Shown here: in pieces, positions 51,341-59,078 of the stretch
Layout of the letters: the number at the start of each line of letters is the position of its first letter
Numbering within the stretch: position 1 is the first letter of the stretch
Source: Solihabitans fulvus
GTDB taxonomy: Bacteria; Actinomycetota; Actinomycetes; Mycobacteriales; Pseudonocardiaceae
NCBI RefSeq assembly: GCF_008386585.1
Contig: NZ_VUOB01000065.1
Location: 44,471 to 108,470 of the forward strand
Reading direction: 5' to 3'
Length of the DNA: 64,000 nt
The notes under the pieces: model-generated
Databases searched by the model: none
What the model saw: only the letters and a program-made list of their open reading frames with translations
Told to the model about the DNA's origin: nothing
Made by a program: the position numbers and the translations under genes

Positions 51341-51859
51341 TCACCCATCCCCGAGCCGCGCCACAAGCGCGACCTGTAGCCCGCCAAGCAGCTCCGCGAG
51401 CTGACCGCGCTGGCCCGCCGGCAGCAGTTCGACCAGCTCCTGCTCGTGCGCCAGCAGCTGCCGCACGACCTCCTCATTGCGTGTCCTGCCGAGCTCGCTG
51501 AGCCGCACGACGACCGTCCGCCGACCGGAGCGGCCCCGGTCGGTGCTGACCAGGCCCTCGGCCTCGGCGCGCGCCACGCGCTGGGTGATCGCGCCTGCGC
51601 TGAGCAGGCACCGACGGGCGAGTTCGCCCGGCGACAGTTCGTAGGGAGGGCCTGACCGGCGGAGCGTGGACAGCAGGTCCAGCGTCGCGCCGTCCATGTC
51701 GAGGGCGGCGAGGGTGCGCCTGCGGTCGTCGGCGAGCACCTTCGCGATCCGCCACACCTGGGTGATGACCGCGATCGACTCGACCGGCACGTCCGGTAGC
51801 TCCCGCCGCCAGCCCTCCTGGATCCAGGCGACCGAGTGCTCCTCCGCCATAACGACCAT
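51341..51859 (-). CDS. MarR-family regulator
   Basis: A 172-residue MarR-type winged-helix protein with a helical N-terminus (AWIQEGWRRELPDVPVESIAV), HTH in ELSPGELARRCLLSAGAITQRVARAEAEGLV and wing DRGRSGRRTVVVRL. ATG 51859 with AGAGG is preferred; ATG 51892 is an upstream alternative that would place the first operator inside the gene. It is divergent from an SDR gene, and two copies of a 14-base palindrome lie in the intergenic region, so it almost certainly represses both. Confidence 0.9.
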   Translation of the reverse strand: MVVMAEEHSVAWIQEGWRRELPDVPVESIAVITQVWRIAKVLADDRRRTLAALDMDGATLDLLSTLRRSGPPYELSPGELARRCLLSAGAITQRVARAEAEGLVSTDRGRSGRRTVVVRLSELGRTRNEEVVRQLLAHEQELVELLPAGQRGQLAELLGGLQVALVARLGDG

Positions 51860-51870
51860 CACAGCCTCTT

Positions 51871-51924
51871 CTTTAGGTCTAAACAGCATGCTAACGTCTC
51901 GCCGCACAAAGTTTAGGTCTAAAC
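51871..51924. promoter_or_regulatory. Two MarR operators flanking the divergent promoters
   Basis: GTTTAGGTCTAAAC (51911-51924) is a perfect 14-base palindrome, and CTTTAGGTCTAAAC (51871-51884) differs from it at one base. They are 40 bases apart and lie between the MarR and SDR starts, the arrangement of autorepressing MarR systems. Confidence 0.8.
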
Positions 51925-51937
51925 ATGGGGAAAAGTC

Positions 51938-52654
51938 ATGACACGCACTGCTGTGCTGACCGGCGGCGGCACCGGGATCGGTCGCGCCATCGCGCGGACG
52001 CTGGCCGACCAGGGCCTCGACGTGGTGATCACCGGCCGCCGCCGCGAGGTGCTCGCCGACACCGCACGCGCCCTCGGCGAGCGGGTCAGCGCGGTCGCCT
52101 TCGACGCGACCGACCCTGCCCAGGTGTCCGCCGCCCTCGCCGACCTGCCCGACAGGGTCGACGTGCTGGTGAACAACGCCGGCGGCCTCGCGAAGGGCCG
52201 GTCGGACGATCTGGCCGCGCTGCGCGAACAATGGCTGGCCGACTTCGAGTCCAACGTGGTGAGCGCGGTGCTGGTCACCACGGCGCTGGAGCCCCGGCTC
52301 GCCGACGACGGCCGGGTGATCACGATCGGCTCGATCGCGGGACACCGGGACGGCGGCTCCTATGGGGCGGCCAAGGCGAGCGTGGAGGCGTGGACCGCCG
52401 ATCTCGCCTTCGCTCTCGGCCCGAGGGGCATCACGGCGAACGTGGTGTCGCCCGGCCTGATCGTGGACACCGAGTTCTTCGGCGGCGCGCTCGCCGAAGA
52501 ACGCCGACGCAGGCTGATCGCCCAGACCGCCACCGGCCGGGCCGGCCGCCCCGAGGACGTCGCCGCCCTGGTCGGCTTCCTCGCCTCGCCAGCAGCGGGC
52601 CACATCACCGGCCAGGTGCTCCCGGTCAACGGCGGCGCCCACCTGGCCAGGTAG
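51938..52654 (+). CDS. SDR-family oxidoreductase, MarR-controlled
   Basis: A 238-residue classical SDR with TGGGTGIGRAIA, NNAGGLAKG, ITIGSIAGH (catalytic Ser) and YGAAKASVEAW (Tyr-x-x-x-Lys). The N-terminus MTRTAVLTGGGTGIG gives an unambiguous start at ATG 51938. It probably reduces a ketone or oxidises an alcohol. It is divergent from the MarR gene, which probably represses it, and an inducer is likely the substrate or a related compound. Confidence 0.9.
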   Translation: MTRTAVLTGGGTGIGRAIARTLADQGLDVVITGRRREVLADTARALGERVSAVAFDATDPAQVSAALADLPDRVDVLVNNAGGLAKGRSDDLAALREQWLADFESNVVSAVLVTTALEPRLADDGRVITIGSIAGHRDGGSYGAAKASVEAWTADLAFALGPRGITANVVSPGLIVDTEFFGGALAEERRRRLIAQTATGRAGRPEDVAALVGFLASPAAGHITGQVLPVNGGAHLAR

Positions 52655-52728
52655 GTCGCGCGGGCGTCCATCGGGACACCGAGCGTCCCGAAGGGCGCCG
52701 GCACGACACGCCAGGGGAGGATGTCGGG

Positions 52729-53307
52729 GTGACGAGGATCGTGGCCGGGGTGGCCGGCGGACGTCGGCTCCAGGTGCCTCCGCGCGGCACCAGGCCGACG
52801 TCGGAGCGCGTGCGGGAGGCGCTGTTCAACGCCCTGGAGAACCTGCTGGACCTGGACGGCGCCGTCGTGCTCGACGTCTACGCGGGCTCCGGCGCGCTCG
52901 GCTTCGAGGCGCTGTCGCGCGGCGCGGCGTCGGCGACGTTCGTCGAGTCCGACCGCCGCGCCGCCGACGTGCTCCGCCGCAACGCGGCCGACCTCGCCCT
53001 GCCCGGCGTCCGCGTGCTGGCCCGCGCCGCGGAGTCCGCGCTGGCCACCGCCCCTGAGCAACCCTGCGACGTGGTGCTGCTCGACCCGCCCTACGCCGTC
53101 ACCGACGCCGACCTCGGCAGGGTGCTGGACGCGCTGGTGGCGAACTCGTGGACCGCGCCGGGCTGCGTGGTGATCGTCGAACGCGATTCGCGCAGCGCGG
53201 AACCGGCCTGGCCCGACCCGCTGGAACCCTTGCGCACCAAGCGATACGGCGACACCGCGCTGCACTGGGCCAGGCACCGCGACGAGGAGTTCGGCACCGA
53301 TGGGTGA
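52729..53307 (+). CDS. rsmD: 16S rRNA (guanine(966)-N(2))-methyltransferase
   Basis: A 192-residue SAM-dependent methyltransferase for G966 of 16S rRNA. RIVAGVAGGRRLQVPPRGTRPTSERVREALFN is the classic N-terminus, VLDVYAGSGALGFEALSRGA the SAM-binding motif, and VLLDPPYAVTD the catalytic DPPY. Start GTG 52729. It is upstream of coaD, as in other actinobacteria. Confidence 0.95.
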   Translation: MTRIVAGVAGGRRLQVPPRGTRPTSERVREALFNALENLLDLDGAVVLDVYAGSGALGFEALSRGAASATFVESDRRAADVLRRNAADLALPGVRVLARAAESALATAPEQPCDVVLLDPPYAVTDADLGRVLDALVANSWTAPGCVVIVERDSRSAEPAWPDPLEPLRTKRYGDTALHWARHRDEEFGTDG

Positions 53308-53361
53308 TGCAGGCCACGCGAGCCAGGGCACCTCGCGGTCCGGGTGCTACGGTCCCGACTC

Positions 53362-53844
53362 ATGAGGCGTGCCGTGTATCCCGGCTCCTACGACCCGGTC
53401 ACCAACGGCCATCTGGACGTTGTCGCGCGGGCCTCGAAGCTGTTCGACGAGGTGATCGTCGCGGTGATGGTCAACAAGAACAAGCAGACGCTGTTCACCG
53501 TCGAGGAGCGCATGGACATGCTGCGCGAGGTCACCGAGCAGTGGCCCAACGTGCGCATCGACTCCTGGCACGGCCTGCTGGTGGACTACTGCAAGGCCAA
53601 CGACATCGCGTCGATCGTGAAGGGCCTGCGTGCGGTCAGCGACTTCGACTACGAGCTCCAGATGGCGCAGATGAACCAGCAGCTGTCCGGCGTCGAGACG
53701 CTGTTCATGGCGGCCAACCCGCTCTACAGCTTCCTGGCCAGCTCGCTGGTCAAGGAGGTCGCGACCTACGGCGGCGACGTGTCCAGCCTGCTGCCGCCGC
53801 TGGTCGAGCGCCGCGTCGTGCAGCGCCTGGCCGAGCGCGCCTGA
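53362..53844 (+). CDS. coaD: Pantetheine-phosphate adenylyltransferase
   Basis: A 160-residue nucleotidyltransferase that makes dephospho-CoA from 4'-phosphopantetheine and ATP. AVYPGSYDPVTNGHLDVVARA has the (T/S)xxGH signature TNGH and GSYDP, and the ISS-type loop near SSLVKEVATYGGDV binds ATP. ATG 53362. It is part of the rsmD-coaD block and essential in most bacteria. Confidence 0.97.
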   Translation: MRRAVYPGSYDPVTNGHLDVVARASKLFDEVIVAVMVNKNKQTLFTVEERMDMLREVTEQWPNVRIDSWHGLLVDYCKANDIASIVKGLRAVSDFDYELQMAQMNQQLSGVETLFMAANPLYSFLASSLVKEVATYGGDVSSLLPPLVERRVVQRLAERA

Positions 53845-53910
53845 GCCGACCGCCCCGCGCGCCCTCCGGGGGGCCGACCAGCGGCGCAGGACCCTTCGCG
53901 TCCCCGGCGA

Positions 53911-54369
53911 CTACAGGGCGAGCTTCATGCCGACGTGGCTGGGCGTGAAGCCGAGCCGCTCGTAGAACCGGTGGGCGTCCGCCCGCCGCCCGTCCGTGGT
54001 GAGCTGCACCAGACCGCAGCCGCGCGCCCGCGACTCCTCGATCGCCCATTCCAGCAGCCGCTGCCCGAGCCCGTTGCCGCGCTGGTCGGACCGCACCCGG
54101 ACGGCCTCGACGGTCGTCCTGGTCATGCCGAGCCGGGACAGCCCGGGGGTGAAGGTCAGCTGCATGGTGCCGACCACCTCGCCGTTCCGGTCGGCCACGA
54201 CGAGCAGCTGCCGGGGATCGGCGTCCAGCTCGTCGAAGGCCGCGAGGTAGGCCGGGTCGCCGGGCCGTTCGCGCTGTTCGCCGATCGGGTCGGCGGCGAG
54301 CAGCCCCACGATCGCGTCGACGTCGGCGCGGTCGGCCCGCCGGATGGTGGTGTCGTTGGTGAACTGCAC
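53911..54369 (-). CDS. GNAT family N-acetyltransferase
   Basis: A 152-residue GNAT protein. RVRSDQRGNGLGQRLLEWAI is the acetyl-CoA motif A (Q/R-x-x-G-x-G/A) and DAHRFYERLGFTPSHVGMKL the last motif. It is of the type that acetylates small amines such as phosphinothricin or amino acids; substrate unknown. Start GTG 54369. It is divergent from the RNase gene with a 73-base gap. Confidence 0.82.
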   Translation of the reverse strand: MQFTNDTTIRRADRADVDAIVGLLAADPIGEQRERPGDPAYLAAFDELDADPRQLLVVADRNGEVVGTMQLTFTPGLSRLGMTRTTVEAVRVRSDQRGNGLGQRLLEWAIEESRARGCGLVQLTTDGRRADAHRFYERLGFTPSHVGMKLAL

Positions 54370-54442
54370 GCGGTCATCCCGTCACTGTTAGTTAATGTCA
54401 AGGTCTCCTGGAGATCATGCGAAAGCGTTACCGTTCACCGTT

Positions 54443-54901
54443 ATGAGCTACCTCACATCACGCGCAGCTAAGGTGGTCCTCGGCGCCCTGCTCGCCATCG
54501 TCGGGACCTTCGGGCTGGCCAGCGCCCCTGCAACGGCGGCTCCCGCGACCACAGCGACCACGGCGACAGCATCCGCCCTCAGCGCCTTCCAGGCGTCCTG
54601 CGGCGACACCTCCGGCTTCAGCACCTCGGCGCTGTCCAGCCTGCCGCCGGAGGCCACCGACACGGTCAACCTGATCCAGCAGGGCGGCCCGTTCCCGTAC
54701 CCGCGCAACGACGGCGTCGTGTTCCAGAACCGCGAGGGCGTCCTGCCCGCCTGCGCTCGCGGCTACTACCATGAGTACACGGTGATCACGCCGGGCAGCT
54801 CCACCAGGGGCGCGCGCCGCATCATCACCGGCGACGCCGGCGAGTACTTCTACACCGACGACCACTACGCGAGCTTCGTGCTGGTCGACATCGCCAGCTG
54901 A
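54443..54901 (+). CDS. Secreted guanyl-specific ribonuclease (RNase Sa-like)
   Basis: A 152-residue exported RNase of the barnase / RNase T1 superfamily. After a signal peptide (about 1-33) comes a mature domain aligned with Streptomyces RNase Sa: LPPEATDTVNLIQQGGPFPY, GVVFQNRE (Glu98, guanine binding), YYHEYTVITPG (general base Glu111), TRGARRII (Arg126) and TDDHYASF (acid His141). The catalytic set is complete. Neither cysteine of the Sa disulfide is kept; Cys53 and Cys104 are at other places. No barstar-type inhibitor gene is nearby. It lies between the GNAT gene and the SepIVA-like gene. Confidence 0.9.
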   Translation: MSYLTSRAAKVVLGALLAIVGTFGLASAPATAAPATTATTATASALSAFQASCGDTSGFSTSALSSLPPEATDTVNLIQQGGPFPYPRNDGVVFQNREGVLPACARGYYHEYTVITPGSSTRGARRIITGDAGEYFYTDDHYASFVLVDIAS

Positions 54902-55040
54902 CACTGCCGACAGCTGCCCATTCAGTGCCGTCCGGCCGCGGACACGCCGGGTGCGAAATCCGGCGTCCTCCCGTGCCGGGCGGCCACGGCAGGGCAGACT
55001 TGACCGGCAGGTACTGAACTTCAGGGGCGAGGAGTGCGAC

Positions 55041-55757
55041 GTGTACCGGGTGTTCGAGGCCCTCGACGAGCTCGTCACGATCGTCGAGGAAGCGCGCGGG
55101 GTGCCGATGACCTCGGGCTGCGTGGTCCCTCGGGGCGACGTGCTGGAACTACTCGATGACGTCCGGGACGCCATTCCCACCGAGCTGGACGACGCGCAGG
55201 ACGTCCTCGACCACCGCGACGAGGTCGTCGGCAAGGCCCAACACGAGGCCGAGCTCGGCGTCAGCAAGGCGCGGTCGGAGGCCGAGCGCGCGCTGACCGA
55301 GGCGCGGGCCGAGTCCGACCGGGTGCGCGCCGAGGCGAGGGCACACGCCGAGCAGCTGGTCGCAGAGGCGCAGGACCAGGCGGAGCGCACCATCAACGCT
55401 GGCCGGCAGGAGTACGAGGAGCTGGTCGGCAGGGCGCACGCCGAGTCCGAGCGGATGGTGCAGGCCGGCAGGGCCAACTACGAGCGCGCCATCGAGGAGG
55501 GCCAGTCCGAGCAGTCCCGGCTGGTCGCCGAGACCGAGATCGTCATGGCCGCGCGCAACGAGTCCGTGCGGATCGTGGAGGACGCGCAGATCGAGGCGCA
55601 GCGCCTGCGCGGCGAGTGCGACGCCTACGTCGACGGCAAGCTCGCCGACTTCGAGGAGCTGCTCACGCACACGCTGCGCAGCGTCGGCAAGGGCCGCTCG
55701 CACCTGCGCGGCCCGGCGGTCAGCGCCGCAAGCGTGCCCTACGACTACCGCGACTGA
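55041..55757 (+). CDS. DivIVA-like septation protein (SepIVA family)
   Basis: A 238-residue protein with a DivIVA-like start (VYRVFEALDELVTIVEEARG, then DVLELLDDVRDAIPTELDDAQDVLD) followed by a long coiled coil (about 60-200, high Glu/Ala/Arg). Position beside coaD, yceD, rnc and mutM corresponds to mycobacterial SepIVA (Rv2927c), needed for septum formation; that role is inferred from neighbourhood and type. GTG 55041 has GAGGAG upstream. An unrelated RNase gene is inserted between coaD and it. Confidence 0.85.
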   Translation: MYRVFEALDELVTIVEEARGVPMTSGCVVPRGDVLELLDDVRDAIPTELDDAQDVLDHRDEVVGKAQHEAELGVSKARSEAERALTEARAESDRVRAEARAHAEQLVAEAQDQAERTINAGRQEYEELVGRAHAESERMVQAGRANYERAIEEGQSEQSRLVAETEIVMAARNESVRIVEDAQIEAQRLRGECDAYVDGKLADFEELLTHTLRSVGKGRSHLRGPAVSAASVPYDYRD

Positions 55758-55841
55758 CCTGCCGATTTCCGTCAAAGCCCCCTCGTCCCGTACCCTTGGC
55801 GGGCTGGACGTGGTAGATCACCCGTCGGCACCACCAAAATT

Positions 55842-56441
55842 ATGTCTGAGCATCGTCACGCCACCGCGCGTCCCCACACGACCGGGCCCTGGGTTATCGA
55901 CACCAGGGACCTCGGGCGTAGGCCGGGATCCAGCCGCGGTTTCCGCAAGACGGTTCCGGCCCCGGCCGGTTTCGGGCTCGTCGACGTGATCTCGGTGCCG
56001 GAGGGCGGCGACGTCGAGCTGGACCTGCTGCTCGAAGCGGTCATGGAGGGCGTTCTTGTCTCCGGGACGGCGACGGCGGCGACCGAGGGGGAGTGTTCCC
56101 GCTGCCTCGAGGCGCTGTCCGAGCAGGTTGAGGTGGAGATCACGGAGCTGTACGCCTATCCGCACAGCACCACCGACTCCACCACGGACGAGGACGAGGT
56201 CAGCCGGGTCGTTGACGACCTGATCGACCTCGAACCTGTGGTGCGTGACGCCATCGTGCTCGCGCTGCCGCAGGTGCCGCTGTGTTCGGAGGACTGCCAG
56301 GGGCTGTGCCCCGGGTGCGGCGGCAAGCGGGCCGAGCTCGGGCCAGACCACGGGCATGAGACGATTGACCCTCGCTGGGCCGCGTTGCAAGAGCGGTTCG
56401 GCGAGGATCAGGACAACACTGATAACTCCGAGGAGAACTAG
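55842..56441 (+). CDS. yceD: YceD/DUF177 family protein
   Basis: A 199-residue protein whose core VLVSGTATAATEGECSRCLEALSEQVEVEITELY and C-terminal LCSEDCQGLCPGCGGKRAELGP are the cysteine-containing signature of DUF177. The family is usually fused or adjacent to rpmF and affects 23S rRNA or ribosome assembly. Here it precedes rpmF by two bases, an arrangement conserved across bacteria. Confidence 0.95.
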   Translation: MSEHRHATARPHTTGPWVIDTRDLGRRPGSSRGFRKTVPAPAGFGLVDVISVPEGGDVELDLLLEAVMEGVLVSGTATAATEGECSRCLEALSEQVEVEITELYAYPHSTTDSTTDEDEVSRVVDDLIDLEPVVRDAIVLALPQVPLCSEDCQGLCPGCGGKRAELGPDHGHETIDPRWAALQERFGEDQDNTDNSEEN

Positions 56442-56443
56442 TC

Positions 56444-56626
56444 GTGGCCGTTCCCAAGCGGAAGATGTCGCGCTCGAACACCCGCGCGCGCCGCGCCCAG
56501 TGGAAGACCTCTGCGGTGAACTTGCAGGAATGCTCGAACAAGGCGTGCCGCAAGCCCAAGCCGCAGCACGTGGCCTGCCCCTCCTGCGGCCAGTACGACG
56601 GTCGCCAGGTCGTTCAGCCCGCCTGA
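56444..56626 (+). CDS. rpmF: 50S ribosomal protein L32
   Basis: A 60-residue L32: MAVPKRKMSRSNTRARRAQW is diagnostic, and the zinc-type cysteines appear as ECSNKACRK and VACPSCGQ. Start GTG 56444 immediately follows yceD, so the two are translated together. The following rnc gene begins 36 bases downstream. Confidence 0.97.
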   Translation: MAVPKRKMSRSNTRARRAQWKTSAVNLQECSNKACRKPKPQHVACPSCGQYDGRQVVQPA

Positions 56627-56662
56627 CAGAGCCAGATAACGGAGCGAAGGTAGTCACGCACA

Positions 56663-57439
56663 GTGGGAGGTAAGTCACCACGGGGCCCGTCGGCCAATCG
56701 TGACTCGCTGCTCGAAGCGCTCGGCGTCCAGATGGACGCCGAGCTGCTCGTGCTCGCTCTGACCCACCGGTCCTACGCGTACGAGAACGGCGGCCTGCCG
56801 CCGAACGAGCGGCTGGAGTTCCTCGGCGACGCCGTGCTCGGGCTCGTGGTGACCGACCATCTGTACACCACCCATCCCGACCTGCCGGAGGGCCAGCTCG
56901 CCAAGCTGCGAGCCAGCGTGGTCAACATGCACGCGCTCGCCGGCGTGGCCAGGGTGCTCGGTGCCGGCGGTCTCGGCGCGCACCTGTTGCTCGGGCGCGG
57001 CGAGGAGCTGACTGGCGGCCGGGACAAGGACAGCATCCTCGCCGACGGCCTCGAGGCCATGCTCGGCGCGGTGTACCTGGCGCACGGGATAGACACGGCG
57101 CGTCAGGTGATCCACCGGCTGTTCGACCCGCTGCTGGCCGAGGCGCCGTTGCGCGGCGCTGGCCTGGACTGGAAGACCAGCCTCCAGGAGCTGACCGCCA
57201 CCGCGGGGCTCGGCGTGCCCGAGTACCGCGTCGAGGACCAGGGGCCGGACCACCGCAAGGAGTTCACCGCGACGGTGCTCGTCGCCGGTCGCGGTTACGG
57301 CTCGGGCGACGGTCGGACCAAGAAGGAAGCCGAGCAGAAGGCGGCCGAGGCCGCCTACCGCGTGCTCTACGAGCAGCAGGTCCAGCTGGAGAAGGACAAG
57401 GCGGCGGCCGCTGAGGCCGTCGGCGAGCAGCAGGCCTAG
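56663..57439 (+). CDS. rnc: Ribonuclease III
   Basis: A 258-residue dsRNA endonuclease that matures rRNA and some mRNAs. The catalytic signature NERLEFLGDAVLGLV, the later DSILADGLEAMLGAVYL with the Mg-binding Glu, and a C-terminal dsRNA-binding domain (DWKTSLQELTATAGLGVPEY, then GRTKKEAEQKAAEAAYRVL) are present. A charged tail follows. Start GTG 56663. It is nine bases upstream of mutM. Confidence 0.97.
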   Translation: MGGKSPRGPSANRDSLLEALGVQMDAELLVLALTHRSYAYENGGLPPNERLEFLGDAVLGLVVTDHLYTTHPDLPEGQLAKLRASVVNMHALAGVARVLGAGGLGAHLLLGRGEELTGGRDKDSILADGLEAMLGAVYLAHGIDTARQVIHRLFDPLLAEAPLRGAGLDWKTSLQELTATAGLGVPEYRVEDQGPDHRKEFTATVLVAGRGYGSGDGRTKKEAEQKAAEAAYRVLYEQQVQLEKDKAAAAEAVGEQQA

Positions 57440-57448
57440 CGGTTCGGC

Positions 57449-58327
57449 GTGCCCGAGCTTCCCGAGGTCGAGGTCGTCCGGCTTGGGCTGGAGAACCACG
57501 TCGCGGGCCGGGTGATCGAGGCCGTCGAGGTGCTGCACCCGAGGGCCATCCGCCGGCACATCCCAGGTCCGCTCGACTTCGCCGCCCGGCTTGCCGGGCG
57601 CACCATGATCGCCGCGCGTCGACGCGGCAAGTACCTCTGGGTCGAGCTGGCCGGCGCGGACGGCGGCGGCGAGGCCCTGCTTGCGCACCTCGGCATGAGC
57701 GGCCAGCTGCTCGTCCAGCCTTCGACGGCCGTTGACGAGAAACACCTGCGCGTGCGCGTCCGGTTCGCCGACGGCGGTCCCGAGCTGCGGTTCGTGGACC
57801 AGCGGACGTTCGGCGGGCTCGCGCTGAGCGACCTGGCCGAGGTGGACGGCACGCTGCTGCCGCTGTCGATCGCGCACATCGCGCGGGACCCGATGGACCC
57901 CAGGTTCGACGCCGAGGCGGTCGTCCGCGCGCTCCGCCTCCGGCACACCGGGATCAAGCGGGCGCTGCTGGACCAGAACCTGATCTCCGGCGTCGGCAAC
58001 ATCTACGCGGACGAGGCGCTGTGGCGCAGCAGGCTGCACTGGGCCAGGCCGACGGACCGGCTGTCGCGGGCGCAGGGGCTCGCGGTGGTCGCCGCGGCGA
58101 CCGAGGTGATGCGGGAGGCGCTGCTCGCGGGCGGCACCTCCTTCGACGCCCTCTACGTCAACGTCAACGGCCAGTCCGGCTACTTCGACCGTTCCCTCGC
58201 GGCCTACGGCCAGGAGGGCGAGCCGTGCCAGCGCTGCGGCACCGCGATCCGCCGCGACCCGTTCATGAACAGGTCGGCGTACTCCTGCCCGCGCTGCCAA
58301 CCCCGCCCGCGAGACGCGCGACCCTAG
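57449..58327 (+). CDS. mutM: Formamidopyrimidine-DNA glycosylase
   Basis: A 292-residue glycosylase/AP lyase that removes 8-oxoguanine and formamidopyrimidines. The N-terminal proline-glutamate PELPEVEVVRLGLE (Pro1 catalytic after Met removal), LISGVGNIYADEALW (helix-hairpin) and the C-terminal zinc finger CQRCGTAIRRDPFMNRSAYSCPRCQ are complete. GTG 57449. This ends the rnc-mutM block; the smc gene that often follows is not here. Confidence 0.96.
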   Translation: MPELPEVEVVRLGLENHVAGRVIEAVEVLHPRAIRRHIPGPLDFAARLAGRTMIAARRRGKYLWVELAGADGGGEALLAHLGMSGQLLVQPSTAVDEKHLRVRVRFADGGPELRFVDQRTFGGLALSDLAEVDGTLLPLSIAHIARDPMDPRFDAEAVVRALRLRHTGIKRALLDQNLISGVGNIYADEALWRSRLHWARPTDRLSRAQGLAVVAAATEVMREALLAGGTSFDALYVNVNGQSGYFDRSLAAYGQEGEPCQRCGTAIRRDPFMNRSAYSCPRCQPRPRDARP

Positions 58328-58376
58328 GTTCACCCGTTCGTCTGTTTGCCCAGGTCAGCATCCTTCTTTGAGTGGC

Positions 58377-58462
58377 TTGGCATCACTTGGTGACGCTTCT
58401 GGCATCACCGGGATCGGTTTGGCACTTGCGATGGCACCACTGAGGTGCCATATTTGTGCCAT
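58377..58462. promoter_or_regulatory. Array of TGGCA words upstream of the ribbon-helix-helix gene
   Basis: Within 86 bases the word TTGGCATCAC (58377-58386), TGGCATCAC (58400-58408), TTGGCACTTG (58419-58428) and ATGGCACC (58431-58438) repeat in one orientation, and GGTGCCAT (58444-58451) and TGTGCCAT (58455-58462) are reverse copies. The last overlaps the ATG. This is the dense half-site pattern expected for a cooperative ribbon-helix-helix autorepressor. Confidence 0.7.
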
Positions 58463-59003
58463 GGACCTGAAGCCCTACGTGGACAATCTGCGACGGGAGC
58501 TCGCGGTCGCCGCCGACGCCGGCGGCGAGGACGCCCGCGAACTCGCGGAGCGCCTCACCGCTCCGCTCGAATCGGCCATCCGGCTCACCCTCCTCGACGC
58601 CCTGTCGTCCGCCGCCGACGAGATCACCCGCGACCTCGCGCCCGGCTCGGTCGATCTGCGACTGCGCGGCCTCGACCCCAGCTTCGTGGTGACGCCGCCC
58701 GCGCCCGACCACTCCTTCGACGACGCGGCCGATGCGGCCGACGCGGACCAGGGGGCCGGGTCGACGCCCGCCGTGCAGGCGGACACCGACGACGGTGCCA
58801 TGGCGCGGATCAACGTCCGCCTCTCCGAGGCCCTCAAGGCCCGCGTCGAGGAGGCCGCAGGCCGGGACGGGCTCTCGATCAACGCGTGGTTCGTCCGCGC
58901 GGCCGCTGCCTCGCTTGATCCCGGCGCCCGCTCCCCACGCGAACGACGCACCGCCACCGCCACCGGCGCCAGCCGGCAGCGCCTCACCGGCTGGGTCAGC
59001 TGA
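58461..59003 (+). CDS. Ribbon-helix-helix (HicB/Arc-like) DNA-binding protein
   Basis: A 180-residue protein with an N-terminal alpha-helical region and a C-terminal ribbon-helix-helix (ARINVRLSEALKARVEEAAGRDGLSINAWFVRAAAASL, about 114-152, the HicB/Arc pattern). Similar proteins precede DUF4097 and DrrAB-like genes in many actinomycetes. No HicA toxin is adjacent, so the protein is more likely the regulator of the following operon. ATG 58461 overlaps the last TGGCA-type word of its upstream array, consistent with autoregulation. Confidence 0.78.
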   Translation: MDLKPYVDNLRRELAVAADAGGEDARELAERLTAPLESAIRLTLLDALSSAADEITRDLAPGSVDLRLRGLDPSFVVTPPAPDHSFDDAADAADADQGAGSTPAVQADTDDGAMARINVRLSEALKARVEEAAGRDGLSINAWFVRAAAASLDPGARSPRERRTATATGASRQRLTGWVS

Positions 59004-59078
59004 CCCCGCCTCACCGGACCACTCACCACGCCTCCCACCTGCGGAGACGCCCATCTGACTCACTCATTGGGGACAGCC

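Noticed and set aside
54420..54440. PhoP-type box before the RNase gene (GTTACCGTTCACC)
   Set aside because: The resemblance to direct repeats is too short to separate from chance, and no other phosphate genes are linked.
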